In this document: positions 1 through 9,919 of the stretch, in pieces
Layout: the number at the start of each line of letters is the position of its first letter
Position numbering within the stretch: position 1 is the stretch's first letter
From: Thoreauomyces humboldtii
Lineage: Eukaryota; Chytridiomycota; Chytridiomycetes; Spizellomycetales; Powellomycetaceae
Reading direction: 5' to 3'
DNA length: 26,511 nucleotides
Assembly (NCBI GenBank): GCA_027596035.1
Contig: JADGJA010000276.1
Coordinates: 1-26,511 of the forward strand
Notes under the pieces: model-generated
The model's database searches: none
What the model saw: the letters and a program-made list of their open reading frames with translations, nothing else
Told to the model about the DNA's origin: nothing
Position numbers and translations under genes: made by a program

Positions 1-267
1 GAAGAGGGCGACCCATGTGTGTCAGCAAGCGCACGCGTTCAACACGGGAGTCGTGCAAGAAGACGACTCGGTCTCGCGCGTTGCGACTAACCTTAAAACG
101 CAGATCACAGAACACTGGTCCTCCCCTCACAAACACACGTGTACAGTAGGCATCCATCAGGACACTTCCGACTCAAAAGTGGTGATCATCTACTCCAGGT
201 ACCGTGTCCCATCTTCGACCTGAGATCCGCACCAGGGAGCTGACGTTTCTCAGGTGCTGCACAGAAA

Positions 268-2389
268 ATGGTTCGGTCTGCCAACACCACGGCCTCGCTC
301 GTCCCAAAATCCAGCAAGATCTTCACGAGGTTAGCATGGGCTTCAGCGGCGCTGATGATCCAGCTTCTCCTCCTCCTCCTCCTATCGTACAATCCGACCG
401 GACTCACGCAGCTCGTCAACACTCACGTCTGGTCCAAAGTCAAGGAGGTGGAGAGTCCGTCCCAATCCTCCTCCAACCCGGCCTCCGACATCATGGTCGA
501 ATCCGACGTTCTGCCTCAAATTCAGGATCAGGACCGGGATGATGACGCCTCGTCGTCCACCCCCGTCGTCGAAAGCCCGAGCACCGACCGCACGGGTGTG
601 AGACCGGTTCGAGCAGGTCGGAAGAAGACCTTGCCCACCGACATTCGACAGCGTCCGTGGGCGACGACGGGCACGTCCGATCGACTGTGTGGAGGAGAGC
701 AGGGGCAGGAGGGATCGGGCGTCCCACGAGCGTCCGACCTGGCGGTGCTCACGGATGCGAACCATAGAGGCGCTCTCGTCTTTCCGACCGTGTCGCGGAC
801 GGCGCTGACCAAGGCGGCTGGTTCCTTTTCGTCTCATGAGATCAACCTGCCCGTCGATGCGGGTCCGCTGTGCGCCTGGCTGGTCGTGGTGGATTGGGGG
901 GACGGTCTCGCTGAGACTCCGTTCCATGCGCAGACCGGGAGCGAGGCTCGGACGGAGTATCCGACGTCGGCTGGAGACTGGCCGCCGGACAGCGTGGAGA
1001 TCCGGGCGAGCGGGAGCGACTACACCGTTCCGGTCTCGGTCGGCAAGAAGTACGTGCTGGTCAAAGGACGACCCAGCGAGGTTGCATACCGCATATATAA
1101 CGTGACGATCGATTTGCGGGACCCGGATTCGTACCTACTGGAGCCTGTGTTGGAGTGTATGTTTTTTTCTCTTCCAGATGCGTGCGGGCTGTTTCGAAGA
1201 TAATGAGACTGACTACTCTTGTTGCTCAGACGTGGACTATCTATGGAACTACGAGCAACCCGAGCACGTCTTCTGGTCTCCCACGCCGCTCCCGATCTAT
1301 GTGGACATCTCTGACCTCCACCACGTCCCATCCCTCCATCTCTCCACCAAGTCCCTCCCGCGTATCACCCACACCAGCTACGGCCTTCTCCCACCCTGCA
1401 CATCAGGGGACCAACCAGGTCGGTGGATCCCCACGTCGCACCTCTCACCCATGCCGAGCGTCCGGATGCAGATCCCATCCGACGACTCTGACCCCGCGAC
1501 GGACGAGATCCCACTGATCCTCGACACGCGAAGCCGTCGTCTCTGGGTGCCCTACACGTGTCGATATGTGGCAAAGACATACGCGTCCTGGCGAGACACG
1601 TGTCTGTCCGTGCACCATCCCCGGATCGACGCGTTCGGCGACGCCAACCTCCGTCGATCCGCCAAGGCGATGGCGAGCGGGGGTCGATGGTGCACGGTCT
1701 GGTACGAGCAAGGTAGCAGGGACTGCGAGTGTTCCGACTGGGGTCTCAACGTGGAGGGTCTCGTCCCGGATCGAGACGAGAACCTCGTGAGGGTGTCCAC
1801 GAACGAGGAGGAGGACGGGTGGGTGACGCGAGGAGACATGTCGCAGGTCGACACGCTTCCGAGCATGTTCGTGTTCCTGTGGAAGGGACTCAACGACTGG
1901 GGACCAGATTGGAGACGGGCTCTGTCGAACTCGACCGACCGGATGATGTCAGCCGGGAACGACGTGAGGGGTCCCTCTGCGGTCGTCATCTCGTTGACCA
2001 ACTGGGACGCTGCGTTCGGGACCTACGAGGCGTTCGTCAGGTCGCTCGAGGATCTGGTGAAACTGGTCGGCGAGACCTACCACGCTCGCGGCATCCCAGT
2101 CATCTGGAGGTCCGGCCAATATTTCGGCGGAAGGGCTGACTTGGAGACGAGCGACGGTGGGATGCAGACGAGAAAGTACAGCAGGATGAGGGTGAAGGCT
2201 TTCAACCAGGCAGCCGAACGAGCCCTTGTCGATGCCTTCCAGGCCAAGGTCTGGGATGTGTATAGTATCGGGGAAGGGTTGGATGCGACGGAGAGAGCCC
2301 AGGCCGCTGAATGCATCAGTGGGCATTCCGGGAGGCACGTGGTGGACGTGGAGAACACCATGTTGCTGAACATGCTTTGCCCACAGTAA
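268..2389 (+). CDS. Type II membrane protein, PC-esterase/SGNH-like (possible pseudoenzyme)
   Basis: Two exons, 268-1156 and 1230-2389, give 682 residues. The 73-nt intron has donor GTATGT, a CTGAC branch site and acceptor CTCAG; splicing joins LEPVLE to YVDYLW in frame. A hydrophobic stretch at about residues 22-41 after a basic N-terminus suggests a signal anchor, so the bulk would be lumenal or extracellular. A Ser/Pro-rich stem follows. The C-terminal half resembles fungal PC-esterase/NXPE-like proteins: an early block VDYLW with aromatic residues, a block FGDANLRRS near residue 432 in the place of the GDS(x)xR motif, and a last block SGHSGRHVV (660-668) followed by LLNMLC. Family members act as acyl-esterases or acyl-transferases on glycans; this is by resemblance only. 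The usual nucleophile Ser of the GDS block is Ala here. The gene model is firm, the function tentative. Confidence 0.75.
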
Positions 2390-2664
2390 AACCCCTTACC
2401 TTGACCTTACCTAAACAAAAGAAGAATAGAACAAGTTCGTTTACATCGTGCTGGGTCGCAATGAAGATAACTTGCAAAGGGACCTTCATTTCGAGACCAG
2501 CCGATCATGACCCGGAGGTAGGCTCGAGTAGAGAGAAATCGGGTAACAAGCGGTCAACTCATAAAATCGAAAAGGCGCATATCCAATTCTTCTCTTTCCT
2601 GAAAGACGCAATGTACAAAGGAAATAGAGCAAACGGGAGTGCTGGAACGGGATCTGGCACATGC

Positions 2665-3630
2665 TCAAGCAAGACGCTGTCGCTTTCTGGGAGGTTCTTC
2701 CACAGAGGGGGCCAGGACAGAGTTCTCGCCCGCGAGAACCATAGCAGTGGCGTTTGACGGAGGAACCTCGATCCCATATCCGGCCGCCATGATCGTGTCG
2801 TTGAACTCCAGTCCGCTCTGGCAAACAAGATCAAAATGAGATATCAACACCGAATCGGATAGCCCAGAATGATGTTGCCTCACTTCATCGTAGAAATCCT
2901 TCAACCTCCGCTTCCCGTCCCTGTCCGTGACTAACTGTCTCAACCAGTTCAGCTCCATACGATGCTCGGCCAGCCTACGTTCCAGAAGCTCGACCCTTTC
3001 CGTCATCTCCCTCGCCGTCCTCTCCAACGCTTCGCCGCGTTGCTTCTTCTTGACCCGAAACCGAGCGGAAGCGGCCGTGTTGCGGGCGCGTTTCTCGAGC
3101 TCGTCCGCGCTTTTCGTCGGCGGAGCGGTGGAGGAAGGAAGAGACGCCATCGGACGATGCTCTGCCACGACGAGGTCGGGAGGGAGCGGTAGGGCGAGGG
3201 TCGGTAGAGACAGGTCGTCAAGAGTCGGAGTTGGTAGACCGTTCGGGAGTGGGGTGGACAAGAGCAACGCAAGAGCCACATCTGACGGACTCACGCCCAC
3301 CTCCTGCAGTGGTTGAGTTGGTTGAGGAGGAGGTGGTACGTCGACTGCAACCGGCGTTGAGAGCGCGGCGTCCAAAGCAATGTCATCGAGTGCTGTGCGC
3401 AAATGCAAAAGCTGTTAAACCAACCGCCCAAGGGAACACCTGCCTCTTGCAGGAAGATAACCGTACGTACCCTTCCGGCCATCAGTCGAGTATGAAGATG
3501 GGTCGTCTATGGTGAATGGCGTGTTCAGCCAGAGGTCCAGGTCGTTAGCGAAGTCTACCTCGGCGGTTCCCGTCGCGAGGTCTGGCATGTTGAGCATCGC
3601 GATGTAATCATAGTTTGTTGCGCGATCCAT
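2665..3630 (-). CDS. bZIP transcription factor, Cys-3/Zip1/MetR-like
   Basis: Exons 3630-3471 and 3392-2665 (minus strand) give 295 residues. The 78-nt intron has donor GTACGT and acceptor GCACAG; it joins DGRK to ALDDIALD. The start chosen is the ATG in GCAGCCATGG at 3630, the first ATG of the open frame. The basic region at about residues 153-174 contains KRARNTAASARFRVKKKQR, the form typical of Neurospora CYS-3 and fission yeast Zip1, which control sulfur assimilation or the cadmium response. Leucine-zipper heptads follow at about 176-208 (LLERRLAEHRMELNWLRQL). The N-terminal half is acidic and Pro/Leu-rich, as in activation domains. The C-terminus ends in a basic RKRQR. Nuclear DNA binding is expected. 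The family call is strong; the sulfur role is inferred from the basic region alone. Confidence 0.85.
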
Positions 3631-3904
3631 GGCTGCAGAGGACTGTAGATTGAAGATGGGTTGCAAGTTGCTCCTGCTACTCCTCCTCTGGTGTTAAACG
3701 TTGTCGATGCTACACAGAGGGAACGAGGAACGTTTGCGCGAGGAAGCGGCCAGCGGCAAAGATGTGACATGACGAGCAAAGACACACTCGACATCTTCCC
3801 AACGCAACTCCCGATGGCTACCGAAAGCAAAAGTCATTCCCGTAGCCTTTCCCAACACCGCAGGGGACCCAATGGAAACCTTAAACTTCTCATACTTCCA
3901 GGGG

Positions 3905-4573
3905 GAAGCAGACGGCAGCACAAGTTCGCTTCCAGAAGGTGCTTCTCGTGGCCACCTTTGACAGGAAAGGGGCGCTGGAGAGCGCCGGATTTCTCATCAA
4001 TCGGGCGTGTCGAACCAGTCCGATCTCCACCGTCTCTTCGCGGCCGTCAAGTGGGAACGCGGGACGCGGGACATCGTGTTCGCCGACGCGAGGCGCCGGG
4101 TTCCCCTCGGCAAGGTCACCAAGGAAAGACGTGGAATCCCATCTTCGAAACCAACGTCTCGGGCAACGATCATTCACCGTGCAGACGGGCTCTCCCGCCC
4201 ATGAAGAAAGGCGGGGTCCATCATCCTCACTGGATCCAGCGCAGGCACGACGGGGCGCTCCCGGGGGTTCAGCGTGTGACAGCGCCAGCAAGGCTGGCTG
4301 TCAGGAACCTGGCCAGGTCGTGGGCCGAGGATCTCAAAGGGGGCACCGGGATCCGCGTCAACGTTCCTGTCGCCCGGTCCTATGGTCACCGAACTCGCAA
4401 AGGCCGCGTTGGGGCGAGGAGGGTCAGAAGGCCGTTCGCTGAGGGTAACCCGCTTCAGAGGATGGCGGAGCCCCACAGAGATCGCGGCGGTCGCGGCGCT
4501 CCTCGCTTCGGACGATAGCAGCTTCATGACCGCTAGCGAGGTCGCTGCCGATGACGGACTTGCTCAGATCTGA
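3905..4573 (+). pseudogene. Decayed short-chain dehydrogenase/reductase (SDR) with serial frameshifts
   Basis: Pieces of one classical SDR protein can be read in order, but in changing frames: GSRRQHK (near 3903), VATFDRKGAL (near 3948), SNQSDLHRLFAAVK (from about 4010), IVFADA, PLGKVT, WNPIFETNVSG (near 4131), FTVQTG (4173), PMKKGG (4198), SIILTGSSAGTT (4217), SASKA (4281), AVRNLARSWAEDLKG (4297), GIRVNV, MVTELAKAALG (4382), FAEGNPLQRMAEP (4435) and TEIAAVAALLASDDSSF (4475), to a TGA at 4571-4573. The catalytic Ser block (LTGSSAG), the YxxxK region and the RVNVLSPG-type block are all recognisable. The Tyr codon itself is broken (GTGTGAC). No spliced reading can join these pieces. The N-terminal nucleotide-binding Gly motif was not found. 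Family members are NAD(P)-dependent oxidoreductases; this copy cannot make the protein. It lies divergently from the bZIP gene. Confidence 0.85.
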
Positions 4574-4860
4574 TCGTCACAATTTTTCCAACGCATATGA
4601 TGGATGTGATCCCCATTGATCTGCCATTTCCGAAGTGTCCCTGCGGTTTGTTTTTCAAAAATCTAGTTTCGCTGCCGAGAACGAATGGATCGAAGTATGA
4701 ATACTGAAGTAAAAAAAAGAAACAGTAAGGTAGTGCGAGAGGTGGAAAAATGTGAAAGATAAGAACAGCGACAGAGTAGTCTAGTCTACATGCAGCGAAA
4801 GGAGCCATTGCTCTACCATCCGCCATCGTATACGGGGAACGGAAAAGGAAGGTTCGCGGT

Positions 4861-5693
4861 CTAGGATGCATCCTGCACGACGCCGACCTGAGCGGGCCTC
4901 AGACACCGGTCACCGAGCTTGTATCCGCTCTTGGCCACGTCGAAGACGGTCCCTGGGGTCTTTCCGGGGATGGGAGCCTGGAACAGCGCTTCGTGGAACT
5001 TTGGGTCGAATACCTCGTCGAGGGGTGAGTAGGCTTCGATGTTGAAGCGCTTGAAGGTGGATAGGAGGTTGGATCGGGTCATGTCGACGCCCGTGTAGAG
5101 ATCTCGAAGGTGAGGGTTGCTGCTGTTGGCTCCGCGTTCGGCCTCGGGTACGGCCTTGAGTGCGAGGTCGAGGACGTCCGCGACCGAGAGAAGGTCCTTT
5201 GCGAACTTTGTTATGGCAAAGTCCTTGGTGTCGGCCACCTCCTTGCGTGCGCGTTGGCGAACGTTCTCGGCGTCGGCGAGGGCGCGCCGGTAAGAGTCCT
5301 AGAGGAGAGTGAGCCACGGTAAGACGACCCCTTGATACGAAGAAGGCAGGGAACCGACGCGACAGGTCAGCACAGCACCCGTACCTGCAGGGCGGCGATC
5401 TGCTGGTCCTTTTCCTTCAATGCGGCCGCGTGAGCGTCTGCGGCTGGAGCTGCTTCAGCGGTGGTCGCCTCTCCGGCCTTTTCCGCGGGAGTCTGTTCTG
5501 CCTCTGCTGCTGCTCCCTTTTCTCCGGCGGCTGGAGGCTCGGTCGAGTAGGCTCTTCGGGTGAAGTGTGACGCGACGATGGCGGGTGCAGCAGCGGATGA
5601 AGCTACCGCTGTGAATGTGGAAGAGGAGGTAGGAGAGATGCGAGCTGGCCGGATCAGGGAGCGCGCGACGAGAGAGGAGAGACGGAAGGACAT
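4861..5693 (-). CDS. MGE1: Mitochondrial GrpE nucleotide-exchange factor (Mge1)
   Basis: Exons 5693-5385 and 5298-4861 give 248 residues. The 86-nt intron (GTACGG...CTCTAG) is phase 0 and joins QQIAALQ to DSYRRALADAE. The start MSFRLSS is preferred to an upstream in-frame ATG at 5825 because what follows is a typical Arg/Ser-rich matrix presequence, ending near RRAYSTEPP. An Ala/Glu-rich linker and the GrpE long helix follow (ALADAENVRQRARKEV). The C-terminal beta domain carries the family signature: FHEALFQAPIPGKTPGTVFDV, then SGYKLGDRCLRPAQVGV. The product should release ADP from mitochondrial Hsp70 (Ssc1) in protein import and folding. The length is normal for the family. No TATA-like box is seen upstream; a pyrimidine tract (minus strand) lies at 5930-5974. 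Confidence 0.95.
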
Positions 5694-6911
5694 GGTGGTG
5701 GTGGTCGGGCGGAGTGGTGGAATACAAGAGAGATGCGGGGGGTGGGGTAGCGGGAGACAAGGTAGGCTGTTTGGGACAAGGAGCGAGAAGCGAAGAGAGA
5801 CGAAGAGGGGGCTGCTGGAGATCACTTTTGAAGGTAGAGAGAGGCTAACTGTATCATATGGGTCGAATGCGTAATGTCTTCAACACGGGGGAAGGGGGGA
5901 TTTGCAAAGTCTCCGGTCGTCAACGACTCGAGGGAAAAAAGAAGAGGAGAGGGAAAGAAGGGAGAGAAGCAGGGTCAGGCAGCTCAGGCCCAAGGGCTGC
6001 CTCCTTGAGAGTCACCGCCCGCCCAATGCACATGTCATGCGCAAGCTGCATCCGAACTCTCATGATGGCATATACGAGCTCCTTGTCCATCATCACGGGA
6101 CGCTCTTGTGCGAATGCTGTTTTCGAGTAGAGATTTGTGATGTGTTTCGAGCCCTCACTGGTTTTTTGTGTTTTTCCAGAATCAGCATTTCAGCCTGATG
6201 CAGCCTGTCACTACTTTGTCCTGGCGTCCCCCGGTTGAGCATTAACGTCAGCCTTTCCAAGTAAAGAGAGATTCGGTTATCGAAGCCGTCTAGATGACCT
6301 CTTCCGAGGAAGATGGCAACGAATTGGAAGTCGCATGGTAACAGGAGCACCGCAGAGCCGAGGTTCAGCCCCTTTCTTTTGCGTTGCTCCCATCGAAGTT
6401 TTCATCGCTCCATTCGCTCCAGCTTGCTGCTAGGCTTCTTCATGTTGCTCGTGAGTCGTGCCTCGCATTTCGCATCGCTGGCGCTGTTCGTCAGATCTGT
6501 CGAACCCACGCATTGCATGCCTGTACAAATCGATGCGAATGCGAGCGGTTGTGATTGGTGATTCCTACCTGGACTGGTACCGCTATTCGAGTTTCCTGCG
6601 CAACAGCTCTCCCTCTCAATACTGCGTCACGAGACATCTAGCAGCCCTAGGCATCCCAACTGAGAGCCATCGTAACACTTGCCGAAGCGTAGCACGTCAT
6701 GCCCGTCATGTCCTACTTTTGGACAGTAGTCAGATGGGCACGATTCGCAGTTCTTGAAAGATCTTTTGAGCGAGCCAGGTACGTCTGTGTACTTGTAAAA
6801 AATTATAGGTCGCTAAACAGTGATCTCGTCTCATTTCTCTTGGTGCAGAAAAAAAAAGCTATCTATATACACGTGCACCAGAGCTTGTGTTTTTTGAGAA
6901 AACCGTCCCAT
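5694..6911. other. Gene-poor interval between MGE1 and the WOPR gene
   Basis: This stretch of about 1.2 kb holds the MGE1 5' flank on its left and the WOPR gene 3' flank on its right. Open frames up to about 100 codons occur (for example at 6458-6757 on the plus strand), but none has family motifs, convincing splice sites or codon patterns like the neighbours. A nearly pure purine tract at 5930-5974 reads as a CT-rich tract on the MGE1 strand, a common fungal promoter feature. No tRNA box pair was found. A non-coding transcript cannot be excluded. Confidence 0.5.
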
Positions 6912-8354
6912 TCAGACCAAGGCGTTGCTGAACCAATCGGTTCCCTCGAACCCGTCGCCCAAACCCAGGAGTCTCATGATGTCGGCCTCCTCCCTTTGGT
7001 CCTTGCCGAGGAAGCCCGCCGGCTGTCCTTGCGGCTGAAAGTGCTGGTGAGGAAACGTCGCCTGATGGTATTGGTCATGAACGTCGGCTGCAGGTGGGAT
7101 GAGCAACGTGTGGCTCGACATGCCGAACGGAACCGTCGCCGACGATGGGCCAGGATACATGTCGAACTGTGGCTGTGGAGCAGGCGTGGGGCTCGAGTAG
7201 CTCGGTTCCGGCCAGTAGCTCTCCGTACCGAAGGAAGATGGGGACACGGGTGGGTACGACGAGGAGAGCGGCGGGGACGGAAAGGATGCACCGCGCGAGT
7301 ATTGGTGGTGAGACTGCTGACCATAGGGGTTGTTTATCGCGATGGGTAAGGTCGGGACGGTTTGCTGAACTCGTGGAGGGTCCACGTACAAGCTGGGAAA
7401 CTGGGGTGGCGGGGACATGGGTAGCTCTCGAGCAGGTGTAACCATTTTCTGGATCGGCACGGCGGCCTTGGCGTCGAGGCTGCATTTCTTGGGTGGCTTG
7501 GAGTTCCAGCCGCCGGCGATGTGGGCTGCAGCCCAGAAGGCTCGGTCGATGCGGATGTTGTGAGCGGAGGCCCAAGCGGTCGGTGTCTGGAGACGATTGC
7601 CCGTCGCAAGGTCTTCGTTGCAGTAGTATCCGATTACGTGGTATTTTGTTCCGTCGAGAGTCACGGCCATCGTCTTCTTGATCAGTCTTCGCTTCGAGGC
7701 GCTTGAGGTGCGAGCCGGCGTTAGCGATCCTCGGCTCGAAGGGAACGAGGACACGCTCGGACGAGCGGCAATCGAGGACGTGGCTGTCCGCCTTGGGATC
7801 GGACCGTCGTCACGTTCCGTGTAGGTGAGGAAGGCCCCAGATATACGAGAGGCGGTCCACTTGAGGCCGTCCCGCCAGCGCTTGATCCTTGCATTGGACT
7901 CATCGAAGACGATTATCGTACCGCTTCGGATCGGCGAGACCTCCTCGCGCTGCTTTCCTCGGGCTGGACGCCCGGCTCTTGGAGGACCTGTAACGGTTCG
8001 GAGGATGCCTTGTCGACATGCGTCGAGGATAACGAATGCGTCGTCTGCTGATCCGATGTGACCGAAGAACGTCTCGTTCGAGCGCGTTGCCCGCGGCGGG
8101 GCTGCGGACTGCGAAGAAGCCGGAAAGGAAGGACGAGGGCTTGGTGTTGCTTCGAAGGTCATTGCGGGAGAAGGTAGTCGCTCGCAGTTGCCCAAAGTTG
8201 GTACTTTCAAAAAAGCTCCGGGAGCGGCCGACGTCGAGGAGGAGGCGCAAGTGGGCTCTTCAGAATGCAGGAACGGTTGCTCTAGGAGTAGCTTGCGGTA
8301 GTCCTCGTCCTGTAGCCTAGGAGGAAGTGGTATGATTGAAGGAGATGGGTACAT
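6912..8354 (-). CDS. WOPR-domain transcription factor (Gti1/Pac2 family)
   Basis: A single exon of 480 residues; the start is the ATG at 8354 (MYPSPSIIP), because upstream in-frame codons look like leader sequence. The two conserved halves of the WOPR DNA-binding fold are clear. WOPRa, about residues 95-180, runs from ETFFGHIGSADDAFVILDAC to KRWRDGLKWTASRISGAFL and TYTE. WOPRb, about 225-278, contains KKTMAVTLDGTKYHVIGYY and ends IRIDRAFW. A Ser/Arg-rich linker of about 45 residues separates them. The C-terminal 190 residues are Pro/Ser/Tyr/Gln-rich and disordered. Relatives include Wor1 (Candida switching), Ryp1 (Histoplasma) and fission yeast Gti1 and Pac2, which control morphology, mating and virulence-linked gene sets. 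Nuclear DNA binding is expected. Which subfamily (Wor1-like or Pac2-like) it belongs to cannot be settled by eye. Confidence 0.92.
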   Translation of the reverse strand: MYPSPSIIPLPPRLQDEDYRKLLLEQPFLHSEEPTCASSSTSAAPGAFLKVPTLGNCERLPSPAMTFEATPSPRPSFPASSQSAAPPRATRSNETFFGHIGSADDAFVILDACRQGILRTVTGPPRAGRPARGKQREEVSPIRSGTIIVFDESNARIKRWRDGLKWTASRISGAFLTYTERDDGPIPRRTATSSIAARPSVSSFPSSRGSLTPARTSSASKRRLIKKTMAVTLDGTKYHVIGYYCNEDLATGNRLQTPTAWASAHNIRIDRAFWAAAHIAGGWNSKPPKKCSLDAKAAVPIQKMVTPARELPMSPPPQFPSLYVDPPRVQQTVPTLPIAINNPYGQQSHHQYSRGASFPSPPLSSSYPPVSPSSFGTESYWPEPSYSSPTPAPQPQFDMYPGPSSATVPFGMSSHTLLIPPAADVHDQYHQATFPHQHFQPQGQPAGFLGKDQREEADIMRLLGLGDGFEGTDWFSNALV

Positions 8355-9048
8355 TATGGAAATGACAAGAGAGAACTCGGGGGAGAGGCAACGTGGCTGA
8401 GTGCGTGCCAAAAAGAGGGAAGCGAAGTGTGAGCCTCGTGAGAGAGATAGATAGCGTGAGGAGGGGGGGAACGGGAACGCACCCAAAGTATTTAGGTTTT
8501 TCGGGCCCCCACCCGTTCGGAACAAGAACGCCCTCCCTCTGAGAAAGTCTGAGAGCCTAAAAGACGAGAGAGAGGCGCATTTTCTTCTGTTCCCGGTGTG
8601 ACCTGTGCGACCTGTGGCACCTGCAGCCTAAATCCTTAACCTTGTTGTGCATGGGGAACCCGGGGAACCAGGACCCAGGGACGCGGGAAGGCACCGGCAC
8701 AGCCTCCGGCTCCAAAGCCAGTACCGCGTGCACCCCTGGTCCCCTGGGCCTTTGGCTGCAGTTCCAAGGAAGATCGCGGAGGTGAGCAGGCACGCCGTCA
8801 TCTCGGAGGGAAAGAGTGTGGGCATCTAATCCACACTGCACAGTGACGGTCAATGCTAAGTTCCGCTGACCCTCGGCCTAGGAGTGAGGGCAAGCATAGC
8901 ATGATGGCAGTACCACCCGGGAGAGCCTTCAGCCCGGAGACATCGTGGATGGCCACAAGGAGGATCGGTGTGATATATTGGAACTGTGTACTGTACAAAG
9001 AACGAGAAACAATAACTACAAAGTCACAGACATCTACAAAGTCAAGCT
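8355..9048. other. Intergenic: WOPR 5' flank and 3' flank of the secreted Cys-protein gene
   Basis: About 700 bp without a supported gene. WOPR-type regulators often have long leaders, and this may be one. Around 8598-8622 there is a short imperfect repeat of a GTGACCTGTGCGACCTGTGG type. The GC-dense stretch 8645-8765 has open frames on both strands but no recognisable protein. Confidence 0.5.
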
Positions 9049-9816
9049 CTACCATCCGTGAGGAAGAGATCCGCCGTTGTTTCGACGGGCACCCGCCTCC
9101 AGCGCATCGCACTGCTGCAGTGCGCGAGCAATGTAACTCTCGCTCTCGCCTTGCGCGCACGCGATGGAGACGCAACGCATGAGAATGGGCGAGCCAGTCT
9201 GCTCAAAGTGGTCCTTGGCGCTTCGGCACGAGGCCGATCCATCGTAGCCGCCGGAAGAAGAGGATCCGTAGGAGTGGTCACCGCCGTAGTCCTGAGTTGT
9301 AGGAACATTGTAGGAGGACTCGCCAGACCCGTATGAGCTGTCTCCGCCATGAGTCTTTGAGAGCTTGCGGTAGGATGAGTCCTTGGAAGGCGCGGTGTAA
9401 GGTGAATCGTACGAGTTGTCATCGTCGGATTTGACCGCCGACTTGTACGAGGAGGAGTAGGAAGAGTAAGAGTTGTCGCCCCCGTAGTGTTGACCCGAAC
9501 TTGATGGCGAGAAATCAAACGACCAGCAGAAGGACGTCCGCCGATCCACGGCGCGGACACATTGATCGTGGATAGCGGCAGCGGCGGTGATGCAGTCTCC
9601 GTGGACTGTTCCAGCGCTTCCGAATCGCTTGTCGCAGATCGACTGCTTGTCGTGCGAGAAGTACTTTGAGCAGTCACCGTAGGATCGGACCGAGTGGTCG
9701 CACGCGGAGCCGCTGTAGGAGTCGGTCGAGCCGTAGTTGCTCGACTTCGGGTAGGGAGCTGCAGAGACGGACAATGCAGAAAGAGCGAGTACTGACACCA
9801 GGGTGGCCTTGAACAT
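9049..9816 (-). CDS. Secreted two-domain cysteine protein with a Ser/Tyr/Gly-rich linker
   Basis: A single exon of 255 residues, family not recognised. The start at 9816 gives a good signal peptide (MFKATLVSVLALSALSVSA, residues 1-19) with cleavage before APYPKSS. The mature protein has six Cys in its first part (39, 49, 61, 75, 86, 97), then a repetitive linker of about 100 residues rich in Ser, Tyr, Gly and Asp (DYGGDHSYGSS-like units), then four Cys in a C-terminal part (197, 215, 220, 236). Even Cys counts in both parts suggest disulfide-bonded modules held apart by a flexible spacer, as in some fungal wall or secreted proteins. A TATA box lies 96 bp upstream. The gene is head-to-head with the hydrolase gene at 10559. 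An effector or wall role is only a guess; the secretion call is good. Confidence 0.85.
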   Translation of the reverse strand: MFKATLVSVLALSALSVSAAPYPKSSNYGSTDSYSGSACDHSVRSYGDCSKYFSHDKQSICDKRFGSAGTVHGDCITAAAAIHDQCVRAVDRRTSFCWSFDFSPSSSGQHYGGDNSYSSYSSSYKSAVKSDDDNSYDSPYTAPSKDSSYRKLSKTHGGDSSYGSGESSYNVPTTQDYGGDHSYGSSSSGGYDGSASCRSAKDHFEQTGSPILMRCVSIACAQGESESYIARALQQCDALEAGARRNNGGSLPHGW

Positions 9817-9911
9817 GATTGAGAATGGAGGGGGCTGCGGGAGATTGAGTGGGTGTTTTGGTTGCTGGCGTGCGGTTGAAGATGAGATGGAAGAGACCTC
9901 AGAGGGCAATT

Positions 9912-9919
9912 CTTTTATA
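9912..9919 (-). promoter_or_regulatory. TATA box of the secreted Cys-protein gene
   Basis: The minus strand reads CTATAAAAGA here, a near-perfect TATA box about 96 bp before the ATG at 9816. A pyrimidine- and purine-rich leader follows. Confidence 0.65.

Noticed and set aside
600..620. GGTTCGAGC stretch resembling a tRNA B box
   Set aside because: It lacks the CC needed for the T-arm and has no A box or cloverleaf; it lies in coding sequence.
382..927. 181-codon open frame on the minus strand
   Set aside because: It lies wholly inside exon 1 of the membrane protein gene, on the opposite strand, and has a shadow-like Arg/Gly-rich composition with no family motif.
1157..1177. A 21-nt intron ending at CTTCCAG in the first gene
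   Set aside because: Too short for splicing and out of frame. The 73-nt intron with a CTGAC branch site fits both size and frame.
3905..4573. SDR read as an intact gene with many tiny introns
   Set aside because: Most shifts need removal of one base at sites without GT or AG ends, so no spliceosomal reading works.
6458..6757. 99-codon plus-strand frame in the gene-poor interval
   Set aside because: No motif and no splice or promoter support; this length is expected by chance in GC-rich DNA.
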